Below, one piece after another: positions 24,521 to 37,298 of a stretch of DNA of 64,000 bases. The notes under the pieces are model-generated. The model was not told the origin of the DNA and did no database searches. It saw only the letters and a program-made list of their open reading frames with translations. The position numbers were made by a program, and so were the translations under genes. The stretch lies in contig CM077159.1 in NCBI GenBank assembly GCA_039583875.1, positions 2,254,812 through 2,318,811 of the forward strand, in the 5' to 3' direction. Positions within the stretch are counted from its first letter, which is position 1, and each line of letters opens with the position of its first letter. This stretch comes from Platanthera guangdongensis (lineage: Eukaryota; Streptophyta; Magnoliopsida; Asparagales; Orchidaceae).

Positions 24521-24595
24521 TCGGCGGGTAGGGGGAAATAACTCGGCGGGTAGGGGAAAATAAATCGGCGGGTAGGGGGAAATAATTCGGCGGGT
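24521..24595 (+). repeat. 22-bp tandem repeat in D 5' LTR
   Basis: Units begin TCGGCGGGTAGGGG and end AAATAA plus one variable base. There are three full copies and one partial. The 3' LTR carries the same array at about 32739-32813. Confidence 0.88.
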
Positions 24596-25901
24596 TTTGG
24601 TTGTAGAACTTGGTAGTTTTAAGTGGTGTTGTCGGCTAGTTTTGGTGCCGAATCGTGGATCCTTAGCATGTGGTAGCTGGGTTTCTGAAGGAGTATGGTA
24701 CCAGGGGAGTTTGAGCCGTGGCCACCACCATTCCCTCCTTTGGACATTTTGGGTTCCTGTAAGAGGTTGGAACTCTATGTGTGTGGACCCTGTGGCGGCC
24801 CCTTTAGTACTCTTGAGACACCTGGACCTGGTTGTTCGGTTGTGACTGTTCTTAGTCTCCGACACAGGTTTGGGATTTGTGCCAGTGCTAATGATTTACA
24901 AGTTTAGGACTGTTAGTTCCTTCTTACTGTTCATTTGATGCATATTGGTTTCCTTCTGTCTCTGCAGGCTTGAGCGGAGTTTGGTACGTTTCTGTACTTG
25001 TTGCATTTCTCTCACTTTACTGATTATTACTCTTGCATTTTTTTGTCCTCTTTTGGATTCTTTAGCTGAGACTTTCAGCATAGTCTCTTGCAGGGTTGGT
25101 AACCCTTTACCTTACTATTCTTTTCAATTATTATCTGATGCTTCTTTGCCACTTGTTTCATTATTTCTTGCTGAGGTGTTCTTCTTTTGAATGCCTCAGG
25201 TTCAGGTCTGTAGCCGGCTGTGCGGCTAGTTTCAGGAGTTTCTCTGTGGACTGCGCTTTGGCAGTGTTTTTCCTCGCTTGTCGAGGTAGTTCTTTAGCCT
25301 TGTAGTAGTACAGACATACATGCTCACCAGCGAGTTCGTGTCAGGTTGTTGACGCTCGTTGGTGATTTTCCTTTGTGATATTAAGTATTTGCTTAGCTGC
25401 TAGTTTACCTGTTTTGTGGTAGTTTCACTTGCTCTCTGGGAATGTTTTATGCTAGGTTGCTAGTTACTTTAAACCCTACAATAGAAATATTATATGTATT
25501 GCATGATTAGCATGTTTTATAAAAGCTCAAACTCTATTTTGCAATGCGTAAAAAGATGGTTTCCCTTATAAATATTATAAATTGAAATCTAGGGTCTTGC
25601 ATAGTGTAAGTTGTCCTCTTAGGACGCTTATGCGCTCTTTTAGGATGTTTAGCATAAATGAAGTATTTTTCCGATACGTATAAATATAGTTTTCAAACCG
25701 TGGACTATCTGATCCACTGAGCCGAGGGATACGGCCAATTAATTTAAAAATCAGTTTTCTATTCACTTTAACTTATGATTTGAAGGATTAGAGTGTTGCC
25801 TGAGCGTCAGCAGTTATCCCCTGCTTGACGTGGCATCACAGCTCGTAGTTTTCTCGTGCTCTGATTCATTATATAAATAAGAAAATGCGGGTTGTGACAG
25901 T

Positions 25902-25942
25902 TGGTATCAGAGGGAGGTTGCTTGACAAATTGTCGGGCAACC
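25902..25942 (+). promoter_or_regulatory. Element D PBS and PBS-adjacent hairpin
   Basis: TGGTATCAGAG starts at 25902, two bases after the LTR end, and matches the initiator tRNA-Met PBS. Directly after it a hairpin pairs GGTTGC (25916-25921) with GCAACC (25937-25942), with an inner GAC/GTC pair. Element C has the same hairpin with GTTTGC/GCAAAC. Confidence 0.8.
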
Positions 25943-26057
25943 TGTCCCTGTTAGTTTTAGGTGTTTAGATTCATACTATACACACACCGATATGTCATCA
26001 GCACGTCTTGGCTAAGGCACGAACACTACACTCATGAGCATAAAGAAGTATACGGGG

Positions 26058-26229
26058 CATATTATGTAGTATGGGATGCATAATATGTGTTTGTATATGG
26101 ATCCGCCATAGGAGGCAACATGTGAGGGTTATGTAGTATGAGATGCATAACCTCACCACATGAATACGGCTAGCACATTTTCCTTTTCGTTGCATGTAAA
26201 TGTTATGTAGTATGGGATGCATAACATTT
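26058..26229 (+). other. Triple stem-loop array in D leader
   Basis: Three hairpins share the 12-nt loop TAGTATGGGATG (one base changed in the second) but have different stems: CATATTATG/CATAATATG (26058-26087), GAGGGTTATG/CATAACCTC (26124-26154, one bulged G) and AAATGTTATG/CATAACATTT (26198-26229). They lie between PBS and gag in the untranslated leader. The pattern argues for selected RNA structure, perhaps packaging or dimerisation. That role is inferred. Confidence 0.8.
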
Positions 26230-26583
26230 TCATGTGTACGCCGCTCATAACATGCATTAGGGCCTTTTTAGAATGCATAGCACAATCATGCATAACATAA
26301 CATTGCATAAGCACAACGTGCCAAGCTAAAGATTTGCAGGATGACATGTGTACACACATGATTTTGAGTCAAAAAGAATATAAATTCATGCATTCCCGAT
26401 CTAGGTACAAGAGTTAGTTGGATGATAGTGAATCATCGTAGGATAAGCATATCATCATTACAAAAAAATCCCAGAGCAAGTTAGCAGCATGAGCAAGTAC
26501 TTAAGTATGTATTGTTTGTAATATGTTGTTTGGTTCTAGTGGGTGGGCTAGGTGTCTAATTAGTGTTTTGTTGATCCGTTAGA

Positions 26584-27807
26584 ATGTCGAGGCGTCCTTC
26601 GACAAGGTTGACTCCCCAGTCGGAGGGAGAATCATCAGGTGCGCAGAGCAGCGCAGTGATAGAAGGTCTGAGACAAAGCAATGAAGCCTTGTCAAAGCAA
26701 GTAGGGGATTTGCAGTCTCAGGTCCAGTCCTTGTTAGCAGTCGTGGCAGGGCAGATTCCGAGAGTTCAGGACCCTGTGGTGGGTCAAGCTGTCCCTGTTC
26801 CCCCCGCTCCTCTGGTGCCTCCGGTCGTGGTGCCACCAGAGATGACCTTTATTTCTCAGTTTCAGCGACTTAGGCCTCCGACGTATGATGGCAAGGCAGA
26901 TTACATGGTCTTAGACGATTGGATGATATCAATCGAGGAGATGTTCTCATACTCCGGGATCACTGATGATCAGAAAGTGATGTTAGCCGCATATCAGCTC
27001 AAGGGGTTGGCGAAGGGCTGGTGGCTGAGGGAGAAAGAAGGTCTGAAGGACGGGTGTCCTGGGAGTCCTTTAAGGAGCTACTTCTGAGCAAGTTTCTGCC
27101 ATCGGTCGAGAGGGACCGTCTGATGAATGATTTCCTGCACTTAAAGCAGAGGCAGCTCACGGTTAGCGAGTACGAAATCGAGTTTAGTAAGTTAAGCCGA
27201 TTTGCCCCAGACTTGGTGAGTTCTGATGAAAATAGAAGCAAGCGATTTCTGGCTGGGCTAAGGAGTGACGTCCAGTAATTAGCAAGTGCCTATGCGACCT
27301 CAAGTTATGCTGGTATAGTGGAAGCTGCCTTAAAGGTAGAGGCAATTGATAATGCCAAGAATCGAGGTCAACAACTGAGGAAGGATAAAAGAAAATCTGA
27401 TGAGGGTAAGAGTGCTCAGGTCCCTGACGCTGCTCCGAGGAAGAGAAACAAGGAGGTATGCAGTTTCTGTGGCCGACCGGGCCATCCATTGGAAAGATGT
27501 TATCAAAGGTTAGGAGCTCAAAAGAAAGAGCAGATTCATGCGATCCAAGGTGTCCAAAAGAAAGATTTGCTTTGTTCGGTATGCAAGAAGCCGCGGCACG
27601 ATGATGCCCATTGCTGGAAGAAGACTAGAAGTTGTTTCTTGTGCGGTCAAGTGGGTCATCTCAAGTATCAGTGCCCGCAAGCTCAGCTTACTCTGCAGCC
27701 AGTTCCTCTTCAGGCCTTTCCGCCGCCGCAGCGAGTGGACAAGGGAAAAGGAAAGTTGAACGTGGTCTCTATGGAGGAAGCTCAGACGTCCACGCAAGTG
27801 ATATCAG
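26584..27807 (+). pseudogene. Element D gag, frameshift and stop
   Basis: It starts at an ATG (MSRRPSTRLTPQSEGESSG) that aligns with element C gag and is preceded by an in-frame TAG. The gag domain (FQRLRPPTYDGKADYM, YQLKGLAKGWW, LTVSEYEIEFSKLSRF) loses frame near 27050 by one base and meets TAA near 27278, where C has sense codons. Three CCHC knuckles follow (CSFCGRPGHPLERC, CSVCKKPRHDDAHC, CFLCGQVGHLKYQC). The exon ends ATATCAG at the predicted intron donor. Confidence 0.87.
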
Positions 27808-27892
27808 GTTAGATTCTCCCCTAGTTTTAATGTTTGGCTCATAGTTATAGTTTTGAGCGTTCGCTTCCTTAGTCGCGTGTGCAATTTTATAG
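27808..27892 (+). other. Predicted gag-pol intron, element D (85 nt)
   Basis: The donor is ATCAG followed by GTTAGA and the acceptor TTTTATAG followed by GACGA. Removing 85 nt joins the gag VIS(G) end to protease in frame through a split Gly codon (phase 1). Unspliced RNA would stop within a few bases at the TAG in GTTAG. Gag and pol lie in different frames here, so splicing or a frameshift is needed. Confidence 0.78.
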
Positions 27893-30800
27893 GACGATTT
27901 AAGGTAAAGAACCGCTGGGCGCGTGTTCTGTTCGATTCCGGCGCTACCCACTCATTTGTGGCTAGGGCCTTCGTAGAGCGTTACCGTTTGGATCTCGATC
28001 GTGTTGGTGATGCGTTCTGTGTCAAGTTTCCTTCAGGCGAATCTGTAGTTTCGGACCAGGGTATTCAGAGTTGTCCAATTTTGTTAGGCGATTTCCTCGC
28101 GTTTGCTGATTTGAAGCTGTTAGATCTGGAAGACTTCGATGTGATCCTAGGCATGGACTGGTTGTCCAGATATGATGCTGTGATCCAAGGCAAGGGTAAA
28201 CGCTTGGACTTCAGGATGGACAACGGTCAGCCCGGGAGTGTTTACGGTTATCCGCGCCAGGATTCTCCGACTATATCGGCGGTATGTGCTCGGAAGCTTG
28301 TAGATTCCGGATGTTTTGCTTGTTTGGTTTCGGTTTTAGAAACCAAGGTTAGTTTGCCGTGTTTGGAGGAGATCCCGGTGGTTCGTGATTATCCTGATGT
28401 CTTTCCAGCTAATCTTCCTGGTCTCCCGCCTGATCGAGACGTGGAGTTTGTTATAGATTTGGAGCCGGGTACGCGTCCTATTGCCAAGGCGCCTTACCGG
28501 ATGGCCCCACGCGAATTGGAGGAGTTGCGTATCCAGTTAGACGAGTTGCTTGAGAACGGATTTATAAGGCCGAGTTCTTCGCCTTGGGGTGCTCCCGTTT
28601 TGTTCGTCAAGAAAAAGGATGGATCGATGAGGTTGTGCATCGATTATAGAGAGCTAAATAAGGTAACGATCAAGAATAGGTATCCGTTGCCGAGGATAGA
28701 TGATTTGTTTGATCAACTGCGAGGCAGCGCCGTGTTCTCTAAGATTGACCTTCGTTCGGGCTATCACCAGTTAAGGATCCGTGAATCAGATATCCCGCGG
28801 ACTGCCTTCCGTTCCAGACATGGACATTTTGAATTTTTGGTGATGTCGTTTGGTTTGACCAACGCACCTTCTGCTTTCATGGACATGATGAACAGGGTTT
28901 TCAAGGACTTTCTGGACAAGTTTGTAGTCGTATTTATAGACGATGTGTTGGTGTATTCACGCAATGTTGAGGAGCATGACCAACATTTGCGTCTAGTTTT
29001 ATCTACCTTGAGGGACCATAGGTTGTTCGCCAAGCTAAGTAAATGCGAGTTCTGGTTGCCTCAGGTTTCTTTCCTGGGTCATGTGGTTAACAAGGACGGA
29101 ATCTCTGTCGACCCAGAAAAGATAGCCGCAGTTATGGAATGGACGAGGCCTGCCACACCCAAAGAAATAAGAAGCTTCCTAGGGTTGGCTGGCTACTATA
29201 GAAGATTTGTAGAGGGTTTCTCTACATTATCTGCGCCATTGACCAAATTGATGCAGAAGAATGCAGCATTTGTGTGGAGCGATAAGTGCGAAGAAGCGTT
29301 CCAAGAGCTAAAGAATAGACTGTGCACTGCTCCGATATTGACATTGCCTACGGAAGGATTAGACTATGCCGTTTACGTGGACGCATCCCACGTGGGTCTT
29401 GGTTGTGTGCTGATGCAAGAAGGAAAAGTGATTGCGTATGAGTCAAGACAGCTTAAGATTCATGAAAGGAACTACCCTACGCATGACTTAGAATTCGCAG
29501 CAGTTATTTATGCATTGAAATTATGGAGACACTTGTTGTATGGCGCGCAGTGCAAGATTTATACAGATCATAAGAGTTTGAAGTACGTTTTCACTCAAAA
29601 GGAGTTGAACTTGCGCCAGCGCAGATGGTTAGAGTATGTGGCTGATTATAAGTGGAGATCTTATACCATCCGGGTAAGGCTAACGTGGTAGCCGACGCCT
29701 TAAGCAGGAAGACAGGGAAAATTTTCAATCTCTCCACTGAGTTGTTAGTAGAAGAGTTCCTTTTAATGGATATTTCAGTTGGTAGATGTGACTCGCCAAG
29801 CAGTTTGGAAGTGTCTGAGCCTTCATGGATTTCTCTTACGAGGCTTCATCAAAAGGACGATCCTGATCTACTGCACCTTCATAATAGAACTGAGAAGGGG
29901 GAGCTGCCTGACTTTTTGATCGATGACGCGGGTACTCTAAAGTACCGCGGTAGATTTTGCGTCCCCAATTTTCGAGATATTCGAGATAAGTTGTGCAGTG
30001 AGGCACACGGTTCAAGTGTGGCCTACCATCCAGGGTCTACAAAAATGTATAAGGACTTGAAACATATTGCCTGGTGGATTGGGATGAAGGGTGACATTGC
30101 AAGGTTTGTGTCAGAGTGTTTTACGTGCAAAAGAGTTAAGGCTGATCATGGAAGGCCTGGTGGAAAGTTAGCGCCTTTAGAGATTCCAACTTGGAAGTGG
30201 GAGAGTATCTCAATGGATTTCATTACTGGTTTGCCGAGATCTCCCCGAGGGCATGACTCTGTTTGGGTGATTGTTGATAGGTTAACAAAGTGTGCACACT
30301 TCGTACCCTTTCAGATTGGTTACTCGATGAAGAAGATAGCGGAGCTATATTTGAATGAAGTTATCAGGTTACATGGAGTACCCGTAAGTATAGTATCAGA
30401 TCGAGACTCCAGGTTTACGTCTCGTTTCTGGAAGAGCCTTCAAGAAGGATTGGGAACTGACTTGAGATATTCTACCGCATATCATCCACAGACCAATGGT
30501 CAAACGGAGCGTGTTAATCAGATTGTGGAAGATATGATCCGTTGTTATATATTAGACCACGGAGGAGCGTGGGATGAACGCTTGAGGTTGATGGAGTTCG
30601 CATACAATAACAGTTATCAAGAGAGTCTGCAAATGGCTCCTTTCGAAGCGCTATATGGAAGACGATGTAGAACTCCTCTGTTTTGGGCTGAGGTTGGTGA
30701 AAGGCCGATGTTAGGTCCAGATGCCTTAGAAGAAATGGAAGTCTCTGTAAAGCTTATTCGAGAGAAGTTTCGGATAGCTCAAGAGCGGTACGAGAAGAAC

Positions 30801-31250
30801 GCCAATCGGCGTAGGTCCGTTTTGGAATTTTCTGTGGGGGACATGGTATTCCTTAAGGTTTCCCCGATGGTTGGAGTGAAGAGGTTCGGTAAGAACCATA
30901 AGTTGGACCCGAGGTATGTGGGACCATTTGAAATTGTGGAGCGGATTGGTGTGTCAGCCTACAAGTTGAAATTGCCCGCAAATTTTCCTAGCGTGCACAA
31001 TGTTTTTCACGTGAGCCAACTGCGGAGGTGTGTGCTAAGTGACAGACAAGTTCTGGATGCAGTGCCCCAGTTGGAGCCTAACCTTTCCTACGTGGAAGTT
31101 CTTATCCGTGTTTTGGATGTGCAAGATCGAGTGTTGCGGAAAAAGACAATACCGATGGTAAAGATTCTGTGGAGAAACCAAGACGTGGAGAGCGCGACTT
31201 GGGAGTTGGAGTCAGCTATGAGGGAGGCGCATCCTCATTTGTTATCCTAG
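27893..31250 (+). pseudogene. Element D pol, single frameshift
   Basis: The domains are protease ([21 protein letters not shown]), RT ([43 protein letters not shown] near 28935), RNase H ([26 protein letters not shown]), integrase zinc finger (YHPGSTKMY...CFTCKRVK), integrase core ([25 protein letters not shown]) and a chromodomain-like tail ([20 protein letters not shown]). It is open from 27893 to about 29691. A one-base deletion near 29650, relative to C, shifts it into the next frame, which is then open to the stop at 31250. It has no start codon of its own, as expected if expressed by splicing. Confidence 0.9.
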
Positions 31251-31320
31251 TTGTGCTCGGTAAGCATTCGATAACCCTTGGTCTTTTTCTTTTCCTCTTT
31301 GGTAGAATTGTTTTATGCGT

Positions 31321-31357
31321 AAAGTTTCGGGACGAAACTTTCTTTTAGGGGGAGTGA
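31321..31357 (+). promoter_or_regulatory. Pre-PPT hairpin and PPT, element D
   Basis: AAAGTTTCG and CGAAACTTT form a perfect 9-bp stem around GGA (31321-31341). TTTTAGGGGGAGTGA follows, ending at the LTR. Confidence 0.82.
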
Positions 31358-31358
31358 C

Positions 31359-34117
31359 TGTAACGCCCCCGATTTTTTTCAGTGATTTATTTAATTTCTT
31401 ATTTGACGTATTTTGACGTCAGGGCGTTATGTTAGCGCGTTTTGGTCATGTGACGTTGTTAGAGCGTGCTTTTAGCTCTTTAGGTTCCCTGCGTGGCTTG
31501 GTGATGCCTGGCAGTAAGATTCCCTAGCGAGCCGGAGTCTGTTTGGTGACTCGGTGGAGCCTCTTGGGGAATGCTTGTGTTTTGGCTTCGGGAGTTTTGC
31601 CCAAGTTTTGCTCGTCGGATTTTGTTACCGACTTTGTCGTAGCGCGTTTGCGTTCGTTAGGTTTGACCGGCCAAATTTTGGGATTTGCGTCGGGAGTGGA
31701 AAATTTTATATTAGGAAATTATATCGGCTAATTTTAGACATGCTCGTCAAGTTTCGTCGCGTTCCGAGCATTTTTGGAGCCTCGGCGCGCGATTGAAGTT
31801 TGTATGTTTTCGCGTACGCCGTTAACTTTAGAAATTATTATCTCGAAAACGGTGCGTCGGAATTCGATTTCGACTTCGCCGTTGGATTCGTAGCGTCGTC
31901 ATTCGCCTACGGTGCGAATTTCGTTCGATTCGGCGCGCGTTTGGCCCTCCGTAATGATATAAGGTTATATCATTTTATTATTATAATTATTACTTATATA
32001 TATATAAGAATTAATAAATAAAATAAATAAATAAATAAATAAATAAAAAATAAATAATAAGAAGTAAGATTTCGGTGAGAATCATCTCACCGAATGCATA
32101 TGATTCGGTGAGATGATTCTCACCGAATCATGTTTCGGTGAGACAGCCTTTCCCCCCCTTTTTTTTATATTTTTTGGTTATTTTAATAATAGATATATTA
32201 TTATTATTTATATTATTATTATAAGTATTTATATTTAAACAAAAGAAAGGTTCTTCTTCTTTCCCCGATCAGCCCCCTCCCCTTCCTGTGCGAATTTTTT
32301 TGCGGAGTGCGGAACTCTTCCGTTCGCAAATCTTCCGGCGGCCGCCACCGCCGATCCGGTGGACGGAATTTCGATCCGATCGCGGCGTTGGAAAGCTCTC
32401 GGCGAGAGCTTCGAGATCGCGGTAAGTTTTTCCCGTTTCGGTGACCGTTTCGCCATAGATTTTTTCGGCCCTAACCCCGGTTGTCCGTTTTTTCGTAGAT
32501 CTCGTCTCCGCGTGTCCCCTTTTGGACGGATCTACGTGGTGGAGTATTTTGGTGACGTTTTCAAGGTCGATTTGAGGCAAGTGGATTTCTCCCCTCTTGC
32601 GTGCCTCCATGAGTTGCATTTTTTTTGTTGTATTATTCTTTCCTCCTTGTCGTAGAATAGGTAATATTGGAATGTTCCTAGTTTTGGGCTTGTAGTCGGC
32701 CCAAACTAGGAAGTTATCAGTTTTATTTTTAGTTGTACTCGGCGGGTAGGGGGAAATAACTCGGCGGGTAGGGGAAAATAAATCGGCGGGTAGGGGGAAA
32801 TAATTCGGCGGGTTTTGGTTGTAGAACTTGGTAGTTTTAAGTGGTGTTGTCGGCTAGTTTTGGTGCCGAATCGTGGATCCTTAGCATGTGGTAGCTGGGT
32901 TTCTGAAGGAGTATGGTACCAGGGGAGTTTGAGCCGTGGCCACCACCATTCCCTCCTTTGGACATTTTGGGTTCCTGTAAGAGGTTGGAACTCTATGTGT
33001 GTGGACCCTGTGGCGGCCCCTTTAGTACTCTTGAGACACCTGGACCTGGTTGTTCGGTTGTGACTGTTCTTAGTCTCCGACACAGGTTTGGGATTTGTGC
33101 CAGTGCTAATGATTTACAAGTTTAGGACTGTTAGTTCCTTCTTACTGTTCATTTGATGCATATTGGTTTCCTTCTGTCTCTGCAGGCTTGAGCGGAGTTT
33201 GGTACGTTTCTGTACTTGTTGCATTTCTCTCACTTTACTGATTATTACTCTTGCATTTTTTGTCCTCTTTTGGATTCTTTAGCTGAGACTTTCAGCATAG
33301 TCTCTTGCAGGGTTGGTAACCCTTTTACCTTACTGTTCTTTTCAATTATTATCTGATGCTTCTTTGCCACTTGTTTCATTATTTCTTGCTGAGGTGTTCT
33401 TCTTTTGAATGCCTCAGGTTCAGGTCTGTAGCCGGCTGTGCGGCTAGTTTCAGGAGTTTCTCTGTGGACTGCGCTTTGGCAGTGTTTTTCCTCGCTTGTC
33501 GAGGTAGTTCTTTAGCCTTGTAGTAGTACAGACATACATGCTCACCAGCGAGTTCGTGTCAGGTTGTTGACGCTCGTTGGTGATTTTCCTTTGTGATATT
33601 AAGTATTTGCTTAGCTGCTAGTTTACCTGTTTTGTGGTAGTTTCACTTGCTCTCTGGGAATGTTTTATGCTAGGTTGCTAGTTACTTTAAACCCTACAAT
33701 AGAACTACTATATGTATTGCATGATCAGCATGTTTTATAAAAGCTCAAACTCTATTTTGCAATGCGTAAAAAGATGGTTTCCCTTATAAATATTATAAAT
33801 TGAAATCTAGGGTCTTGCATAGTGTAAGTTGTCCTCTTAGGACGCTTATGCGCTCTTTTAGGATGTTTAGCATAAATGAAGTATTTTTCCGATACGTATA
33901 AATATAGTTTTCAAACCGTGGACTATCTGATCCACTGAGCCGAGGGATACGGCTAATTAATTTAAAAATCAGTTTTCTATTCACTTTAACTTATGATTTG
34001 AAGGATTAGAGTGTTGCCTGAGCGTCAGCAGTTATCCCCTGCTTGACGTGGCATCACAGCTCGTAGTTTTCTCGTGCTCTGATTCATTATATAAATGAGA
34101 AAATGCGGGTTGTGACA
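31359..34117 (+). repeat. Element D 3' LTR
   Basis: This 2,759-bp LTR is nearly identical to the 5' copy; visible differences are single substitutions and changes in AT microsatellite length. It keeps the double palindrome and the 22-bp repeats. Open frames seen in both LTR copies are a by-product of duplicated sequence, with no domain support. Confidence 0.92.
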
Positions 34118-34122
34118 GCCGG

Positions 34123-36067
34123 CTTCGCAAAAAGGGCTTTAGCCCGATATTGACCGCTTGGTCCAGCTGCACCTACAAGCAAGAAACCACCGCACGGTGG
34201 CAAAACAAGGCAACGGTCAGCAATGCTGACCAAATTATAACGATCCCGCCCCCAACTCGGGGCGGCGATGCTCCTTCCCTGCATTTCATTAGCATAAGCG
34301 AGCAATGTATAACAATAGCCATTTCATCACAGACGTTGGCTCGCTCGGCCACATGCCCCTTGCACTCAGGGCACATTCTCGGTGAACCGGTCGATGTCAC
34401 GTCAATTAAAGCCATTAACATTCCGGACTCACCACCGCCACTTAGACGGCCAAACCTATGAGCAATTTGTCTTCTTGGCTTGGGTCACGACAATTTAAGC
34501 CATTGACCGCCGAAGACCCTACTCTATGCCAACGGTAAGTGCCACGTGCCTTTAGGTCTCTTTAACCGAACGACATAGAATGGGTATGGTTCCATCTAAC
34601 CCGTGCTCACATCGCAACGGCAATTTAAGCCATTTGCGTGGGTCAAAATTCCATCGAGTCCCATTTCCATCACAAGTCACATAACCAGGTTATGTTCAAG
34701 TTGGCTCTCAGGCCACCAAGTTGGCAAGATCTCGTATCCGCCCTGTTTTCCGGGTGCACCTTTGGGTTAGTCCCCAAGGCTCCCTGCTGTAATCTACCGC
34801 GTAGAAAACCCGAAAAACAACCAATAGCACGGAGTCTTCTTCGGCATTATGCAATGCAACATCACCGATCCAGACCAACATGTCCGGGTAGGCTTCACAC
34901 ATCATGCATATGTCCGTTCTCGCATACGGACTCTAAACAACGGGGACTTCACATATCTACCCGAAGGAACGCCTCCAACTCTCCGCAAACTCGCGAGAGC
35001 GGGCTTCCTATGCAAAGAAAGAGAGCTATTCATGCTCAAGATGAGGATCGTTACCCTTGCGTTCCTCTTTGGGGCCATTGAAAAGTAATCGGATGAAAAC
35101 AACCGCACTAGTGTTGCCTCCGTGGATCCGGAGTCGGCTCGCGATTCGGAGCTCCGAAGCTCCTCCAATGGCGGATCTAGCTCCTTCTTCTTCCCTTAGC
35201 TCTCCTCTCTCTCCAAGGATTTAGAAAGAGAACACTTAAGAAAAGTGAGGGTTTTCTAAGTCCATCCACGGGTATATCCCTTCAGGAACATCCCCCAGTC
35301 GTTGGATCTCAAAACAAGGAAACGAACGGCTTTGATTCGGGGCTGAAATGCCCAATCTGGACCGAACACGTCCTGGCATACGCCCGTGTCCAGGGCCGTG
35401 TGCCTCATTCGCCGTCAAAATCGAATCACCTGAAACCTCACACGGGTATCGAACACGCCCGTGTTCGAGCTGACACGCCCGTGTTCCACCTGACACGGCC
35501 GTGTGACCGGCCGTGTACCCCATGATTTTTCCCCAAAATCAACCCGAGCACTGCACGGGTTCTAGGACACGCCCGTGTCCCTACCCATGTCACCTTGACA
35601 CGCCTGGGCTCCAAGCCGTGTACACGGTCTCGACACTCGACACTTCGTCGAGTGAAGATCGTCGACCTGATGACACAGCCTTGGACACGCCCGTGTCCTA
35701 GGCCGTGTGCCTTGTCTCGACGATCGTCGAGCAAATCTCGACGACTCCCCGGGACGATCCTCAAAACGGGTCGACACGCCCGTGTCGCAGGCCGTGTGCC
35801 CAGTCTCAGCGAATCGTCGAGATAATCTCGACGAATTCGCGGCTAAGTGTCGACACGGGTCGACATGCCCTTCGACACGCCCGTGTCGCAGGCCGTGTGC
35901 CGAGTCTCGACACAATGTTGAGACCAAAGTGTCGACTTCCCGGCTCAGTTCGACACAGGCTTGACATGCCCTGGGACACGCCCGTGTCCCAGGCCGTGTG
36001 CCTGCAGCCAGAACCCAAACTGGCCCAAAACGTCCCCCTTCGCTCCTTTGAGTTTTGGGGCATTACA
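34123..36067 (-). repeat. Element B LTR2, right part
   Basis: This is the continuation of the middle LTR after element D. With 22782-23136 it totals 2,300 bp, the same as LTR1. The U3 palindrome array is at about 35370-36002 and lacks the same 12 bp as LTR1. The edge at 36067 is CATTACA instead of CGTTACA. Confidence 0.88.
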
Positions 36068-37298
36068 ACTCTACCCCTCTTAAAAGAATTTCGCCCACGA
36101 AATTACATAAAGGAAAGACATGTACAAAACCAAAATTTGTACCTGAGCGGAACAACTCCGGATATTCGTCAAGCATAGTCTGCTCTCGCTCCCAAGAGAG
36201 CTCCTCACGACCGCAATTGTCCCACCGGACCTTGACCATCCTGATCTCTTTATTGCGTAGCCGCTTGACCTCCGAGTCCTCAATCCGCACGGGCTTGACC
36301 TTTGTCGTTAGCCCACTATCCACCGGCACTTGATCAACCGTGATCACTTGCGTAGGCTCTTGCACCGCCTTCCGAAGCACCGAAATATGGAATACATCAT
36401 GTAAACCACTTAGCTCCACTGAAAGCTTCAACCTATAGGCCGCTTCACCAACTCGCTCCAGAACCTCAAACGGTCCAAGGTACCTCGGGCTTATCTTTTT
36501 CAATCGTCGCACCAACGAGACACCCTTGAACGGCTTGATCTTTAAGTATACATAATCGCCCACAGCGAACTCCACGTTCCTGTGCTTGGCATTATAGTAC
36601 TTTGCTTGCCGGTCCTGAGCGATAAGCAACCTCTCCCGAATTGTTCTCACCAAAGAAGTAGCATCCTCCACTTCTGATCGCTTATACAACTTTGACTCAC
36701 CCGTTTCTAACCAAGACAACGGCGTGCGACATCTTCTACCATATAGGACCTCGAAGGGCGCCATCTGAATACTCGCTTGGTAGCTGTTGTTGTATGCGAA
36801 CTCCACCAAATAAAGGTGGTCTTCCCATTGCTTTCCAAAATCAAAGACACACATGCGAAGCATGTCTTCCATGGTTCTATTGACCCTCTCGGTCTGCCCA
36901 TCCGTTTGTGGATGGGAGGCTGTGCTGAATTTCAGCTTTGTTCCCAACATTTGCTGCACCAGCCTCCAATCATTGGACGTGAACCGCCCATCTCGGTCAC
37001 TCACGATGCTGCGGGGCACACCATGAAGCCGTACTATGTTATCCACATAAAGCTTTGCCAGCTTCTCCACCGTATCATCCTTCCTATGCGGAATAAAATG
37101 CGACACCTTCGTTAATCGATCAACAACCACCCAAATGGCGTCGTTTCCCTTTTGCGACCTTGGCAAACCGTGCACAAAGTCCATAGAGATGTCGTCGAAT
37201 TTCCACTCCAGAATAGGCAAGGACTTAAGAAATCATCCCGGCTTTTGGTACTCCGCCTTCACCAAGGCACAAGTTTGGCACTTCGCTACGTGTAGCGC
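36063..37298 (-). pseudogene. Element B internal 2 pol: integrase part
   Basis: The minus-strand integrase core ([29 protein letters not shown]) and chromodomain-like tail are open over about 385 residues and end at the TAA supplied by the LTR start. Upstream, a TGA near 37235 replaces the Gly codon seen in sister copies. Element E then interrupts the coding at AGCGC (37294-37298). The reading continues at 46770. Confidence 0.87.

Larger units (their letters stand above)
23137..25899 (+). repeat. Element D 5' LTR
   Basis: This 2,763-bp LTR has an AT-rich microsatellite zone around 23755-23850 and a long double palindrome at 23854-23910. A possible TATA box lies at 24009-24020 (TATTTATATTTAA) ahead of a C/T-rich leader. 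A hairpin pairs 24459-24471 with 24481-24492 (CCTAGTTTTGGGC with GCCCAAACTAGG, one bulge). Next come 3.4 tandem 22-bp units (24521-24595). Unlike A, B, C and F it lacks the CACGGGCGTG array. Confidence 0.92.
23137..34117 (+). mobile_element. Element D: Ty3/gypsy chromovirus inserted in B LTR2
   Basis: This is a 10,981-bp element with LTRs at 23137-25899 and 31359-34117, ends TGTAACGCCCCC...GTTGTGACA, and a perfect TSD GCCGG (23132-23136 and 34118-34122). It is complete in structure: PBS, leader with stem-loops, gag, predicted intron, pol, PPT. Its LTRs are nearly identical by eye, so it is a recent insertion, but coding is interrupted by frameshifts and a stop. The family is related to element C. 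Confidence 0.94.

Noticed and set aside
32269..32655. Open frames conserved in both D LTRs (24051-24437 and 32269-32655)
   Set aside because: Conservation only reflects LTR duplication; both strands are open at once and no domain is seen. A leader ORF cannot be excluded, but there is no support.
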